This document shows, in pieces, positions 18,089 through 27,858 of a stretch of 64,000 nt of DNA (position 1 is the first letter of the stretch; each line of letters begins with the position of its first letter). The DNA is from Pseudoalteromonas aurantia 208 (GTDB lineage Bacteria > Pseudomonadota > Gammaproteobacteria > Enterobacterales > Alteromonadaceae). Location: NCBI RefSeq assembly GCF_014858725.1, contig NZ_AQGV01000014.1, positions 1-64,000 of the forward strand, read 5' to 3'. Under the pieces are notes generated by a model, which did not search any database, was not told the DNA's origin, and was given only the letters and a program-made list of their open reading frames with translations. The position numbers and the translations under genes were made by a program.

Positions 18089-20150
18089 TGTTTTCTTGCT
18101 CTTGCTTGTTTTTGCCACTTAAAAACTCTTCGTAAGTCGGTGGTAATACCAAGGCATCATTCCACTCTGGTAACACAGGGGTATCTTCTGACGGCATTAA
18201 TTGAATGCCATCTTCATTACGCTTTACCTGCTCACTGCGAATAAAGTTATATTTAGTATGACTCAACTCATTCATACTGCGACTGTCACGCACAATAGTC
18301 GGGCGAATAAAGACCAATAAGTTGCGTTTGCTCTTTTTGGTATTGGTTGATTTAAATAAATGGCCAATAAATGGAATATCGCCTAATAACGGTACTTTTG
18401 ACACACTTTCTTGCACATCTTCATCTATCAAACCACCGAGAATAACCATGCCACCATCATCTGCAATCACCGTGGTATTAATGGCGCGCTTATTCACAGA
18501 AATATCAACCGCAGTGGCACCACTGACGCTCGACACTTCCTGTTCAATGGTCAGCTGTACCGCGCTACCATCATTGATTTGTGGCGTCACTTTGAGCTTA
18601 ATACCCACTTCTTGGCGGTCAACCGTTTGGAATGGGTTAGAGTTATTGTCACCCGACGTAGACCCGGTAATAATAGGCACTTCTTGACCCACAATCATCG
18701 ACGCTTCTTCATTGTCCATGGTGGTAATAGAAGGCGTCGCTAAAATGTTAGATTTCGTATCAGTCGAAATCGCTTGGACTATTGCACCCCAATCGTTTTT
18801 GACAATCCCCATCGCGAGGCCATTTACGCCACCTAGTAACTGACCTAATGGACCAAGGTCACCTTCTCGTGTTTCAATAAACTCATTGGTATTGCCTGAT
18901 TCAGATCCTGTAATATTTTTCTTTATATCTTTATCTTGTGCTTGTCTTGCCGCAACGGCTAATGACCCTACAGGCACCGTACTGCCATTATTAAACTGCA
19001 GCATACCGCCTTTTTCAGAGATCCACTGTAGCCCAAAGTTAACACCGTCACCTTCTTGTACTTCCACCACAATGGCTTCAACCAATACCTGTGCACGGCG
19101 AATATCTAACTTTTCAATGACCGAGGTGAGGGAACGCATGGTATCTGGCTGTGCTGTGATCACCAGTGAGTTTGAATCTGGATGCGCTTCAATACTGGTA
19201 TCATTACGATTACTGCGTGAACGGGTTTTGTTATTGCTGCCCTTAGATTCTTCTTGCAAGGTTTTACTCACGCCTTGCAATACTTTGACTAAATCTTCAG
19301 CCTTAGCATAATTTAAATAAAATACTTTAGTATTACCTTGGCTTTCTAACTCGCCGTCTAATCGTTTAATCAATTCAGTCGCACGGCTGCGTGCTTGAGA
19401 CTCGCCACTGACGATAACACTGTTGGTTCTGCCATCGGCAACGACTTTAGGAATTAAGAACTCAGGCACACTGTTTTTACCGGTGCCTTTATAAATACTT
19501 TCAACTACTTTAACCACATCATCGGCGGTGGCATGGTGTAATTTAATAATTTCAACACGCTTATCACCTGCTTGGTCCACTGACTTAATAATATCAACAA
19601 GCCTATTAACCGATGCCGCATGCCCTGTTAGCATCATCACGTTCGCAGAACTAAAATTGGTCACATGACCGCCATCTTTTTGGTCACTGAACTGCCTGAT
19701 CAAGGGCCCGAGCTCTTGTACGCTGACGTTCTTTACACGTACAACGCGCGTCACCATCACATCGCCGTTACCAAATTCTTTGCCTTTGACTAATGGCACA
19801 TTTCCTTTTTTACCATCAGAACTACGGACAACTTTCAGTACCCCGCTGTCCATCTCCATAACAGAGTAGCCATACACTTCTAACACATTCAGGAAGAACT
19901 GATAATAAATTGACTCATCCATCAACTCATAACTACGTACATTGATATTGCCACGCACGTTTGGGTCGATAATAATGGTTTTGTTTAAGTTTTTACCAAC
20001 GATATTAATAAATTCGTTGATGTCAGTTCCTTTAAAGTTGGCAGCGTACTCAATGGCAGACACCGATAAAGACAGACCAGCGGCAATCATTAGAGCTGCA
20101 TACTTAGCTAACCCTTTTTTGATTTTTGTGAGGTGTAGCTTATTACCCAT
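18081..20150 (-). CDS. gspD: Type II secretion system secretin D
   Basis: The outer-membrane secretin, 689 residues. A signal peptide (about 1-32, ending SVSA) precedes the periplasmic N0 and three N domains (about 33-320) with a serine- and asparagine-rich insertion near residue 305. The secretin core (about 350-620) ends with the conserved [14 protein letters not shown] and [11 protein letters not shown] strands. The charged C-terminal tail could be a pilotin-binding S-domain; no pilotin gene is in the window. GGAG lies 11 nt before the ATG. Confidence 0.95.
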   Translation of the reverse strand: MGNKLHLTKIKKGLAKYAALMIAAGLSLSVSAIEYAANFKGTDINEFINIVGKNLNKTIIIDPNVRGNINVRSYELMDESIYYQFFLNVLEVYGYSVMEMDSGVLKVVRSSDGKKGNVPLVKGKEFGNGDVMVTRVVRVKNVSVQELGPLIRQFSDQKDGGHVTNFSSANVMMLTGHAASVNRLVDIIKSVDQAGDKRVEIIKLHHATADDVVKVVESIYKGTGKNSVPEFLIPKVVADGRTNSVIVSGESQARSRATELIKRLDGELESQGNTKVFYLNYAKAEDLVKVLQGVSKTLQEESKGSNNKTRSRSNRNDTSIEAHPDSNSLVITAQPDTMRSLTSVIEKLDIRRAQVLVEAIVVEVQEGDGVNFGLQWISEKGGMLQFNNGSTVPVGSLAVAARQAQDKDIKKNITGSESGNTNEFIETREGDLGPLGQLLGGVNGLAMGIVKNDWGAIVQAISTDTKSNILATPSITTMDNEEASMIVGQEVPIITGSTSGDNNSNPFQTVDRQEVGIKLKVTPQINDGSAVQLTIEQEVSSVSGATAVDISVNKRAINTTVIADDGGMVILGGLIDEDVQESVSKVPLLGDIPFIGHLFKSTNTKKSKRNLLVFIRPTIVRDSRSMNELSHTKYNFIRSEQVKRNEDGIQLMPSEDTPVLPEWNDALVLPPTYEEFLSGKNKQEQENND

Positions 20151-20177
20151 TTTATTTAAACTCCAAAAGTAGTAACT

Positions 20178-21074
20178 TTACAGGCTGAATTGTACTGAAA
20201 TGGTTTGACCATCTCGTTCAATGGTGATGCTTGCATCTGAGCTATTTCTCAGCTCATTCATTGCAGACATAGCCTGTTTCATATCCGTGAGTTGATAGCC
20301 GTTGATGGCAACAGCTAAATCGTTATTTTTGAGCCCCATTTTGCGGAAAAGTTCAGGATCTTTACCTGGACTCAAGCGATATCCGATCAATTGACCTTCC
20401 TTCATGGCGCGTGAAATTCTTATATAATCAAATAACTTGCCAGGTTCTTTCAACAGTTCATCGCGCTGTGAAGATATGTCAGCACTGGCAACCAGCTGAG
20501 ATGATTTTTTGCGCTTGGGGCTTTTACCTGTCGATTTTGCAGCCACCGGCATTGCCACATTTTTTGAATACTCAATACCATCTAGCATCAGTGTTTCAAA
20601 TCGACCACTTACATCCAAAATAACGCGGTCAGGCAACACCCGCGATAATGTTGCGCGCGTACCTTGAATTGATTCTTTGACTTCATATGTTAACTGCTTC
20701 CCTTGCGATTCAATAATCGCAAATCCGGCTGCATCATCTAAGCTTACGGCAACAATGCCTGTCAATCGCACATTCAACGTTGTTTCTGGTGCATCAGACA
20801 CAACGGGCTTCGGCTTTTCCTGTGCTTTGGCATCAGCGCGACCAAATAAATGTTGGTTGGTAATCGCTTGCGTATTAATCACATTACTGCTTGATGAATA
20901 CAGCGCTGATTGACTAGGAAGTGCTTGATTCGCAGGTTGTGGCCACAATAGCCAAAACATTTGTGATAATAAATAAGCAATATAAATAACAGCTAACAAT
21001 ACGACCATGCGGCTTAGTTTAGCGTGAGGCAATCCTAATAAGGCTTTTTGTAACTGTTGTAACTGTAATTCCAT
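20178..21074 (-). CDS. gspC: Type II secretion system protein C
   Basis: Connects the inner-membrane platform to the secretin. It has 298 residues: one membrane helix (about 22-42), a proline/serine-rich linker, the HR domain that binds GspD (about 90-165) and a C-terminal PDZ domain (about 205-298) thought to act in substrate choice. I chose the ATG at 21074 over an in-frame TTG two codons earlier. It is the first gene of the 12-gene operon, divergent from hslR across 212 bp that must hold both promoters. Confidence 0.92.
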   Translation of the reverse strand: MELQLQQLQKALLGLPHAKLSRMVVLLAVIYIAYLLSQMFWLLWPQPANQALPSQSALYSSSSNVINTQAITNQHLFGRADAKAQEKPKPVVSDAPETTLNVRLTGIVAVSLDDAAGFAIIESQGKQLTYEVKESIQGTRATLSRVLPDRVILDVSGRFETLMLDGIEYSKNVAMPVAAKSTGKSPKRKKSSQLVASADISSQRDELLKEPGKLFDYIRISRAMKEGQLIGYRLSPGKDPELFRKMGLKNNDLAVAINGYQLTDMKQAMSAMNELRNSSDASITIERDGQTISVQFSL

Positions 21075-21286
21075 ATGCAATTTTTCTTATTCTACATTAA
21101 GCAGCTCAGTGTACCCTTTAAGCAAAAATTCAACAAGCGCACAAATATGACACGAGTGAGAACTTGAATACACACCTTTTCTACAAGCCTAACACCAATA
21201 CTGGCAACGATTAAGCCTGCTTTTTTTGAATGCCAAAATATGATAGATTTCAGCTTATACTACACAATCTACATGGTTAATAAATT

Positions 21287-21697
21287 GTGACTAAAAATTC
21301 ACCTGTACAAGCAACCAAAAACACCGGAGTAAGACTCGACAAGTGGCTTTGGGCTACTCGGTTTTATAAAACCCGAGCGCTTGCGCGTGAAATGGTACAA
21401 GGTGGTAAAGTACACTATAACGGCCAGCGCTGTAAACCCAGTAAAATCACTGAAGTAGGCGCTACTGTGAAGCTTGCGCAAGGATTTGACGAAAAAGAAG
21501 TGACTATTTTAGTGCTTTTTGAAAAACGCCAAGCGGCGGCAATCGCCCAAACGGCGTACCTAGAGTCGGAATCTAGCGTTCGTAAGCGAGAAGAAAATGC
21601 CATTGCTAGAAAAAATAACAGTTTCTTTGCACCACATCCTGTTAACAAACCAGATAAAAAGCAAAGACGTGAACTATTGAAATTAAAATCAAGCTAG
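21287..21697 (+). CDS. hslR: Heat shock protein 15 (ribosome-associated, S4 domain)
   Basis: A 136-residue basic protein with an S4 RNA-binding fold at the N-terminus (VRLDKWLWATRFYKTR, about residue 16) and a highly charged C-terminal helix. In E. coli Hsp15 rescues stalled 50S subunits carrying peptidyl-tRNA. The start is GTG. It sits 10 nt before hslO, the conserved hslR-hslO pair of heat-stress genes. Confidence 0.92.
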   Translation: MTKNSPVQATKNTGVRLDKWLWATRFYKTRALAREMVQGGKVHYNGQRCKPSKITEVGATVKLAQGFDEKEVTILVLFEKRQAAAIAQTAYLESESSVRKREENAIARKNNSFFAPHPVNKPDKKQRRELLKLKSS

Positions 21698-21707
21698 GAT
21701 TTTATTA

Positions 21708-22553
21708 ATGCAACCTGATTTATTACATCGCTATATTTTTGACGAACTAGACGTACGCGGCGAATTGGTACAAATTGAAAAAACATTCAGTGACATCATT
21801 GCAGGGCACAATTACCCAGAGCCCGTTCAGCAATTACTTGGTGAGCTACTGGTTGCGACCAGCCTTTTAACGGCCACACTCAAGTTCGAAGGCGATATAG
21901 CCGTGCAGCTGCAAGGTGATGGCCCGGTGAAATATGCCGTGATCAACGGTGATCATAAACAAAACATGCGGGGCATTGCGCGCTTACAAAGTGACGTAAC
22001 GGGTAACAAAATTGCTGACTTGATCGGTAACGGACATATGGTCATTACTATTACCCCTGTTAAAGGTGAGCGCTACCAAGGAGTCGTACCTTTAACAGCT
22101 GACACGCTTGCTGGCTGTATTGAAGAATACTTTACCCAATCAGAACAATTAACCACGCGTTTATGGTTCGCAACCAAAACGGGCTCTGAAACGGTAAAAG
22201 CTGCGGGTTTGTTCTTACAAGTATTACCAGTTAATAAAGAAAAGTCACAGCAAGACTTCACCCATCTAGAAGCACTTAGCCACACAGTAAAAGATGACGA
22301 ATTATTAGAGTTAGATGCACAAACAGTGCTAACGCGTTTGTATCATGAAGACAATCCGCAACTGTTCGAGCCGCAAGAAATCAATTTTGTGTGCGGATGT
22401 AGCAAAGAGAAAACCATTGCAGCCCTAGTGAATGTTGGTCAAGAAGCGCTTTTAGAAGATGTGCAAAAGCACGGTAACGTGACCATTAGCTGTCATTATT
22501 GCCTCACCGATTACCGCTTCAATGAACAAGATATCAAGGCTATTTTTAACTAA
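21708..22553 (+). CDS. hslO: Redox-regulated chaperone Hsp33
   Basis: A cytoplasmic holdase switched on by oxidation, 281 residues. The C-terminal zinc centre is intact: CGC (about residues 229-231) and CHYC (about 262-265), the CxC...CxxC spacing that senses peroxide and heat. It is the second gene of the hslR-hslO operon and is followed by a terminator. Confidence 0.94.
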   Translation: MQPDLLHRYIFDELDVRGELVQIEKTFSDIIAGHNYPEPVQQLLGELLVATSLLTATLKFEGDIAVQLQGDGPVKYAVINGDHKQNMRGIARLQSDVTGNKIADLIGNGHMVITITPVKGERYQGVVPLTADTLAGCIEEYFTQSEQLTTRLWFATKTGSETVKAAGLFLQVLPVNKEKSQQDFTHLEALSHTVKDDELLELDAQTVLTRLYHEDNPQLFEPQEINFVCGCSKEKTIAALVNVGQEALLEDVQKHGNVTISCHYCLTDYRFNEQDIKAIFN

Positions 22554-22581
22554 ATACCCACTTGCACCTAATTTGAATACC

Positions 22582-22607
22582 AAGCCATCATTTTGATGGC
22601 TTTTTTA
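22582..22607 (+). terminator. Rho-independent terminator of hslR-hslO
   Basis: AAGCCATCA and TGATGGCTT form a nine-bp stem with a short T loop, followed by TTTTTTA, 29 nt after the hslO stop. Confidence 0.87.
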
Positions 22608-22617
22608 TGTTTAAAAA

Positions 22618-22665
22618 ATGATACCGGTGTCATTTAAAGTCTCTTTTTTATGACACCGGTATCAT
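22618..22665. promoter_or_regulatory. Paired palindromic operators upstream of pckA
   Basis: Two 16-bp near-palindromes, ATGATACCGGTGTCAT (22618-22633) and ATGACACCGGTATCAT (22650-22665), are exact inverted copies of each other. Their centres are 32 bp apart, close to three helical turns. The core ACCGGT with TGA/TCA arms has the shape of LacI-family operators. They lie about 150-200 bp upstream of the pckA start. The regulator is not in the window and is unknown. Confidence 0.6.
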
Positions 22666-22815
22666 TGAAATTATTCAAGTTTTTTCACAAATTAATGTGA
22701 TTTCAGGTCCTCCAAAGGCTCGAATATCTCAATATCATCTGTTACTATAAATTCAGCTTAAGGTTAGTAAGAACTCAGAGCTATCCCGTTCAATTCTCAC
22801 ATTTTAGGTAATAAC

Positions 22816-24354
22816 ATGACTTCAAGCGCTACTCGTTTTGTCGATTTAACTGCAGCTGAACTTGTCGAACTCGCTATTTCTCGTGGCGAGGGTACTTTGG
22901 CCGCAAACGGAGCTTTCGTTGCAAAAACTGGTCGTCGCACTGGCCGCTCTCCAAACGATCGTTTTATCGTTAAAGAGCAAAGCACTGAAAATGACATCCA
23001 ATGGGGCAAAGTAAACCGCCCATTCGATGCTGATAAATTTGATGCCCTTTGGACACGTGTTGAAGCACATGTGCAAGGCGGTGACCACTTCGTCTCTCAC
23101 CTTGAAGTGGGTGCTGATCCTGAGCACTATTTACCAGTTGTGGTTACAACCGAAACTGCGTGGCACCACATTTTCGCTAAAAACATGTTTATTGAACCTA
23201 AAAAATATAACACGGCTGATTTACCGCAGTGGCAGGTAATGAACGTACCTTCATTTGTATGTGATCCAGAACGCGACGGCACAAACAGTGACGGTACCGT
23301 GATTATCAACTTTGCAGAGCGCAAAGTCTTGTTAGCTGGTATGCACTACGCTGGTGAAATGAAAAAATCAATGTTCTCTGTCCAAAACTTTTTGTTACCA
23401 GCAAAAGGCGTTTTACCTATGCACTGTAGTGCAAACGTGGGTGAAGCCGGTGATACCGCATTGTTCTTTGGCCTATCTGGTACAGGTAAAACAACCTTAT
23501 CAGCGGATCCAACGCGTTTTCTTATCGGTGACGATGAGCACGGTTGGGCACCAGGCAGTGTTTTCAACATTGAAGGCGGTTGTTACGCAAAATGTATCGA
23601 CCTATCTCAGAAGAACGAGCCTGTTATTTGGAATGCTATCAAGTTTGGTACCATCCTAGAGAACGTTGTATTAGACGAAAATCGTGTTCCTGATTTTAAC
23701 GATACCAGCCTAACGCAAAATACCCGTGCTGCTTACCCACTTGAGCATGTTGAGAAGCGTAAAGTAGAGAACCGTGCCGGTGAGCCGAAAGCAGTTGTAT
23801 TCTTAACGTGTGATGTCAGTGGCGTATTGCCTCCTGTTTCTGTGTTATCTGAAGAAGCGGCGGCATATCACTTCCTAAGTGGCTACACTGCAAAGGTTGG
23901 CTCAACTGAAATAGGCTCAACGTCAGACATTGAATCAACCTTCTCGACTTGTTTTGGCGCACCGTTCTTCCCACGTCCTGCTGGGGTTTACGCTGAGCTA
24001 CTGATGAAACGTGTGCGTGAATTCGACGCTAAAGTATACCTGGTTAATACAGGTTGGACTGGCGGACCATACGGTATTGGTAAGCGCTTTGATATTCCAA
24101 CCACACGTGCTGTGATTGATGCGATTGTATCTGGTACGTTAGCGGGTGTTGAAACAACGCATATTGAGTCATTAAACTTAGACGTGCCTGTTGCGGTACC
24201 TGGTGTTGACAGCAAACTGCTTAACCCAATTAACACGTGGGAAGACAAAGCGAAGTATGCTGAGTACGCTGCAAAATTAGCGGCTGACTTCCAAGAAAAC
24301 TTTACCAAGTATGACGTCTCAGACGCCATCAAACAAGCTGGCCCTCGCAGCTAA
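22816..24354 (+). CDS. pckA: Phosphoenolpyruvate carboxykinase (ATP)
   Basis: Converts oxaloacetate plus ATP to phosphoenolpyruvate, the entry to gluconeogenesis; cytoplasmic. It has 512 residues. The P-loop [11 protein letters not shown] (about residue 221) and the substrate and metal residues around [10 protein letters not shown] (about residue 41) are present. Together these mark the ATP-dependent class. It is a single gene between two terminators, with a paired operator upstream and a TATAAT-like hexamer near 22746. A gluconeogenic gene under a sugar-sensing repressor would fit, but that is inference. Confidence 0.95.
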   Translation: MTSSATRFVDLTAAELVELAISRGEGTLAANGAFVAKTGRRTGRSPNDRFIVKEQSTENDIQWGKVNRPFDADKFDALWTRVEAHVQGGDHFVSHLEVGADPEHYLPVVVTTETAWHHIFAKNMFIEPKKYNTADLPQWQVMNVPSFVCDPERDGTNSDGTVIINFAERKVLLAGMHYAGEMKKSMFSVQNFLLPAKGVLPMHCSANVGEAGDTALFFGLSGTGKTTLSADPTRFLIGDDEHGWAPGSVFNIEGGCYAKCIDLSQKNEPVIWNAIKFGTILENVVLDENRVPDFNDTSLTQNTRAAYPLEHVEKRKVENRAGEPKAVVFLTCDVSGVLPPVSVLSEEAAAYHFLSGYTAKVGSTEIGSTSDIESTFSTCFGAPFFPRPAGVYAELLMKRVREFDAKVYLVNTGWTGGPYGIGKRFDIPTTRAVIDAIVSGTLAGVETTHIESLNLDVPVAVPGVDSKLLNPINTWEDKAKYAEYAAKLAADFQENFTKYDVSDAIKQAGPRS

Positions 24355-24373
24355 CTTGTTATCGAGTTTGACT

Positions 24374-24401
24374 AAAAACGCCCTCTGTGGGCGTTTTTTT
24401 G
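24374..24401 (+). terminator. Rho-independent terminator of pckA
   Basis: ACGCCC and GGGCGT pair across a short loop, flanked by AAAA and a run of seven T, about 20 nt after the pckA stop. The remaining bases to 24509 show nothing else. Confidence 0.88.
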
Positions 24402-24509
24402 TTTGTACAACACCCCCACCCATCATTATCAGGGTCAGCTCACATAAGCTTTAGTTTGCGCTATTTGTTTAAACACGAACAATAATGATGTGACATCGTC
24501 ATATTCCGC

Positions 24510-25637
24510 TTAAGGCACTGTATCGAACTGGTTTTGTAAACTGCGGATCTCTTCTTGTATCGCCGGAATTAAATGAAAATTAGCCTCTCGTGTGGCAATA
24601 CGCCGTTTAATACAAGGTGTATCCAAATATTGAACTTGCCAATAACCTGGGAATAACGTTTTATCTTGCAGTAACCTTAAGAACTCTGCATTACCGCCTT
24701 CATCGTACATCTTTGCAATTGACTGTTGAAAAACACTTAACGCGACTCTTGGTACTGTCATCTCTTCAAAAGGCCTTAACCCCTCAGCCAGTCTGGTCTT
24801 ATCAATATCAGCAATTAAACGGCTTACTGACCCCTCAACCAGACTCTCATCAATTCGACTCATCAACCTCTGTAGCTGCGGGCTATCTTTAAGCACAATC
24901 AGTAAAGAAGATAACCCTGCAGTACTGGCTTGTTGAAACGCTATTTCGGCATAGCTGAGTGCACGAACGATATGCTGCTGTGCTTTGGTCGCATCTTCGT
25001 CCATGATAAATTCGGCTTCAGAAAGATCATCAATAACTAATGTACTTATTCCTGCATCCCACTCGCCAATTGCCGTTAACCTTTGTGCTGCTTTATACGA
25101 CAACGCTCGGCTTATTTCATCATTCACTCCTGAAGCCAACGCGCGTAATGCACCTAGGTCACCGCCAAATGCAGCGTCTTGCAGTGTTTTAACATCCATT
25201 TGTAGATAATTCTGCATATTGTCAGAGACAAGGTTGTTATTTACATATGAAAGAGGCCCCATTTCTTTCTTTTTTAACCAATCTAGATATTGATTGTAAG
25301 CATACGCTTGATCCTCTTTTGACAGGTCTTGCGCCGCAATACACCAGTTGCCCTCGTAATTAAAAATTTTAGGTTTAGATAAACCGCCAAGTTTAAGTGC
25401 CGAAGTACGTATCGTGTCTGCTTTTATTTTTAACAGATTGATGCGCTGATTGCGTGTTTCTTTGAGCTCTATATCTTCGCTCTTTGTAACAAGCGCACTG
25501 CCGTTATCTTTGCTCTCTATAAGAAGTACATCGTCGTTGCTAAGCTGCATAAGCCCAACCACAGGCGTGTAACTCAAATAAAGTAATATGCCTAAAAGCG
25601 TATAAAAAACGATAATACCGACTTGTTTTCTACTCAT
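24510..25637 (-). CDS. Hypothetical membrane-anchored protein, tandem paralogue A
   Basis: A 375-residue protein with an N-terminal membrane helix (about 6-28) and a large, mostly helical, probably periplasmic domain. It shares two strongly conserved blocks with its upstream neighbour: ETRNQRINLLKIKADTIRTS through the tryptophan/cysteine motif NYEGNWC (about residues 60-103), and TPCIKRRIATREANFHLI near the C-terminus. The middle is much more diverged but co-linear. Two cysteines lie in the conserved blocks and could form a disulfide. I recognise no family. It is the last of three genes on the minus strand. Confidence 0.65.
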   Translation of the reverse strand: MSRKQVGIIVFYTLLGILLYLSYTPVVGLMQLSNDDVLLIESKDNGSALVTKSEDIELKETRNQRINLLKIKADTIRTSALKLGGLSKPKIFNYEGNWCIAAQDLSKEDQAYAYNQYLDWLKKKEMGPLSYVNNNLVSDNMQNYLQMDVKTLQDAAFGGDLGALRALASGVNDEISRALSYKAAQRLTAIGEWDAGISTLVIDDLSEAEFIMDEDATKAQQHIVRALSYAEIAFQQASTAGLSSLLIVLKDSPQLQRLMSRIDESLVEGSVSRLIADIDKTRLAEGLRPFEEMTVPRVALSVFQQSIAKMYDEGGNAEFLRLLQDKTLFPGYWQVQYLDTPCIKRRIATREANFHLIPAIQEEIRSLQNQFDTVP

Positions 25638-25694
25638 ACTTAATGCTCAGTTATTTACTTTATATTCAAATGGTTGCATTACACAACCATGTCG

Positions 25695-26792
25695 TTACGG
25701 CATACTGCTGGTCTGCTTTTGTAAACTGCTGATTTCTCGCTGTATCGCAGGAATTAAGTGAAAATTAGCCTCTCGTGTGGCAATACGGCGCTTAATGCAT
25801 GGTGTGTTTAAATATTGGCTTTTCCAATGCTCAGGAAATAAAGTATTGTCTTCCATTAGCGCCACGCTCTCAATGTCTTCCCCTCTGTCATACATCATCG
25901 CAATAGACGTTTGAAAATCATAAAGGGCTATCCGAGGAATCGCAGCTAGGTCTATCCCTTGTGCTCTTCTCTCTTTTGCTATTTTGTGGGATATCTTCTC
26001 AACATGTTCAGAGACCTCTTGAGCCTCAACGTCTCTTACAAATGGAAGTAGCACGTGTCTGCTTTTTAAAATATTTAAAATGGCATATATACTCCCACTT
26101 TGCGCATGCTGAAACCCAACTTCTGCATAAGCCAACGCCTGTATCACGAGACGTTTGGCTTTTTGCGGCTCTGAGTCAGCAATATAGTCAGCTTCCATTA
26201 ACTTTCTGATCACCAAAGTAGGGATCGCTGTTTCCCAGTCACCCAGTACAGCCAAACGCTCCGCAGCTTTGTAAACCGCAGGAAGTTCAGTCTGTGCTTG
26301 TACTTGCTCCGCCAGCATACGTAAGGCGACAACATCATCTTGCTGAGCATATTGTTCAAGTGTCGCCAAGTCCATATCCAAGTAATTGAGCATGTCCTCT
26401 CCAATATTCCTATGTCCTATTGAAATTCGCTCAGCATGTGACTGCTTCTTATACCAATCTTCCCGTTGACTCTGCGCATATATTTGGTCTTCTATAGAGA
26501 GATCTTGATTAAACACACACCAATCACCTTCATAGTTAAAAATTTTGGGCTCAGATAAACCGCCAAGTTCAAGTGCCGAAGTACGTATCGTGTCTGCTTT
26601 TATTTTTAACAAATCGATACGCTGATTGCGTGTTTCTTCATGCTCCAAAAGTGTTTCTGGCTGCTTTTCTTCTATTATTTGTCTTTCGGTCCTTTCAGGT
26701 GCCATATGAGTACTTTCTTCGCTATTTAGATCATATAAAAAATATAAAAAAAGGCAAAATATTGCGACCCCTAGCTGTAATTTTTTACTCAT
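25695..26792 (-). CDS. Hypothetical membrane-anchored protein, tandem paralogue B
   Basis: A 365-residue paralogue of the next gene downstream, with the same layout: membrane helix (about 5-22), the conserved ETRNQRI...NYEGDWC block (about 55-100), a diverged helical middle and the conserved TPCIKRRIATREANFHLI block near the C-terminus. The internal ATG at 26792 (GGGA six to seven nt upstream) is a better start than an in-frame codon at 26807. It lies 57 nt before paralogue A and 82 nt after the glycine-rich gene, so the three may be co-transcribed. Function unknown. Confidence 0.65.
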   Translation of the reverse strand: MSKKLQLGVAIFCLFLYFLYDLNSEESTHMAPERTERQIIEEKQPETLLEHEETRNQRIDLLKIKADTIRTSALELGGLSEPKIFNYEGDWCVFNQDLSIEDQIYAQSQREDWYKKQSHAERISIGHRNIGEDMLNYLDMDLATLEQYAQQDDVVALRMLAEQVQAQTELPAVYKAAERLAVLGDWETAIPTLVIRKLMEADYIADSEPQKAKRLVIQALAYAEVGFQHAQSGSIYAILNILKSRHVLLPFVRDVEAQEVSEHVEKISHKIAKERRAQGIDLAAIPRIALYDFQTSIAMMYDRGEDIESVALMEDNTLFPEHWKSQYLNTPCIKRRIATREANFHLIPAIQREISSLQKQTSSMP

Positions 26793-26874
26793 CACATTCC
26801 CTATCATTAGATGACAGAGCCGACTAGCTCTGTCTATAGTTTATCTTTATTTTATAAGTCAGCTTTGTGTAATG

Positions 26875-27453
26875 TCAGTGTACACATTCCACAGCTCTTA
26901 CTGCTTTTTCTAGCCGACACTCAGACTGGGTTAGCTCTTGTGTATCTATAATTGGTGTTCTACATCTATTATAGTTTTCCCACGTGACACTGCCGCCAAC
27001 CCCATTATTCCCAATCCCTATATTACCTTCAACAGTTGTAGAGTTTGGTTGACTGCCACAGCTGTTTTTAATCGTATTTTTCGCTGTTTTAATAGCTGTA
27101 AAGTCGCATGATTGATATAGAGCTTCAGCAACAGCCAAACACCTCTTCTCCTCCTCAGCCTTTTTCTGCTCCGGTGTTGGCTCATTCGTACCTGGCGAGC
27201 CACCGCCACCGCCGCCACCTCCACCAGTATTACTAGAGCCGCCACCGTTACCAACGCCAATCACTGGGGTTGCCCCACCACTACCACCACTACCACCTCC
27301 ACCACTTCGCTCTGAAGTACATTGCTCCTGCATGATTCCACCTGGGCCAGGTATCATTTTACACGTCATTTCAGCATGAGTGTATGTTGACGCACAGCAT
27401 AGTAGTGCGGCGACAGCGAGTTTAACATCGCTATTCAGGGTTCTTTTTTTCAT
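26875..27453 (-). CDS. Secreted glycine-rich cysteine-containing hypothetical protein
   Basis: A 192-residue exported protein. A signal peptide (about 1-27, ending THA) is followed by a short segment with two cysteines. Next comes a glycine/serine-rich stretch (about residues 50-90, including a run of nine glycines) that reads as a flexible linker. The C-terminal domain has six cysteines, likely paired by DsbA. The start at 27453 fits the signal peptide; an upstream in-frame ATG at 27528 has no ribosome site. No family recognised. It precedes the paralogue pair on the same strand. Confidence 0.6.
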   Translation of the reverse strand: MKKRTLNSDVKLAVAALLCCASTYTHAEMTCKMIPGPGGIMQEQCTSERSGGGGSGGSGGATPVIGVGNGGGSSNTGGGGGGGGGSPGTNEPTPEQKKAEEEKRCLAVAEALYQSCDFTAIKTAKNTIKNSCGSQPNSTTVEGNIGIGNNGVGGSVTWENYNRCRTPIIDTQELTQSECRLEKAVRAVECVH

Positions 27454-27528
27454 TATTTTATTATTAATCCTTTTGAATGATGATTCTCTATTGATGTTGT
27501 TAACTCCTTGAGCTTCAATCTGTTCCAT

Positions 27529-27858
27529 GATTTGTACTCATTTTAACAACACGAAAAGTATATTGTATACAATTTAAATCTTCAACCTTAAAAAGGAACA
27601 AACTTCGCTGTCGTCATGGATGGTGGTGGAAATAGTCAAAAAGTGACTCTCGATTCTGTGGTTTAATACCTAATTGTCATTTGAAAGCGGGTAAGCTCTT
27701 TATTTCACTGTAAATAATGCAATAAACAGTTACAACTGTGAACAAATACTGACAAAACGTGTCCCTATATTGTTCGTCATCCATGCCTAAAAAGTGGTAA
27801 AGCAACCTCAGTTATGCTTTGATTAAGGTTTGCTCAACCCTAATAAAAAGAATATGTC
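27529..27858. other. Intergenic region, divergent promoters and a possible coding remnant
   Basis: This 330-bp gap separates the glycine-rich gene from the divergent chemoreceptor gene and must carry both promoters. I see no clear operator. A short frame on the plus strand (about 27591-27662, ending SQKVTLDSVV and a stop) has coding-like composition but no start signal; it may be a gene remnant or chance. Confidence 0.3.
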
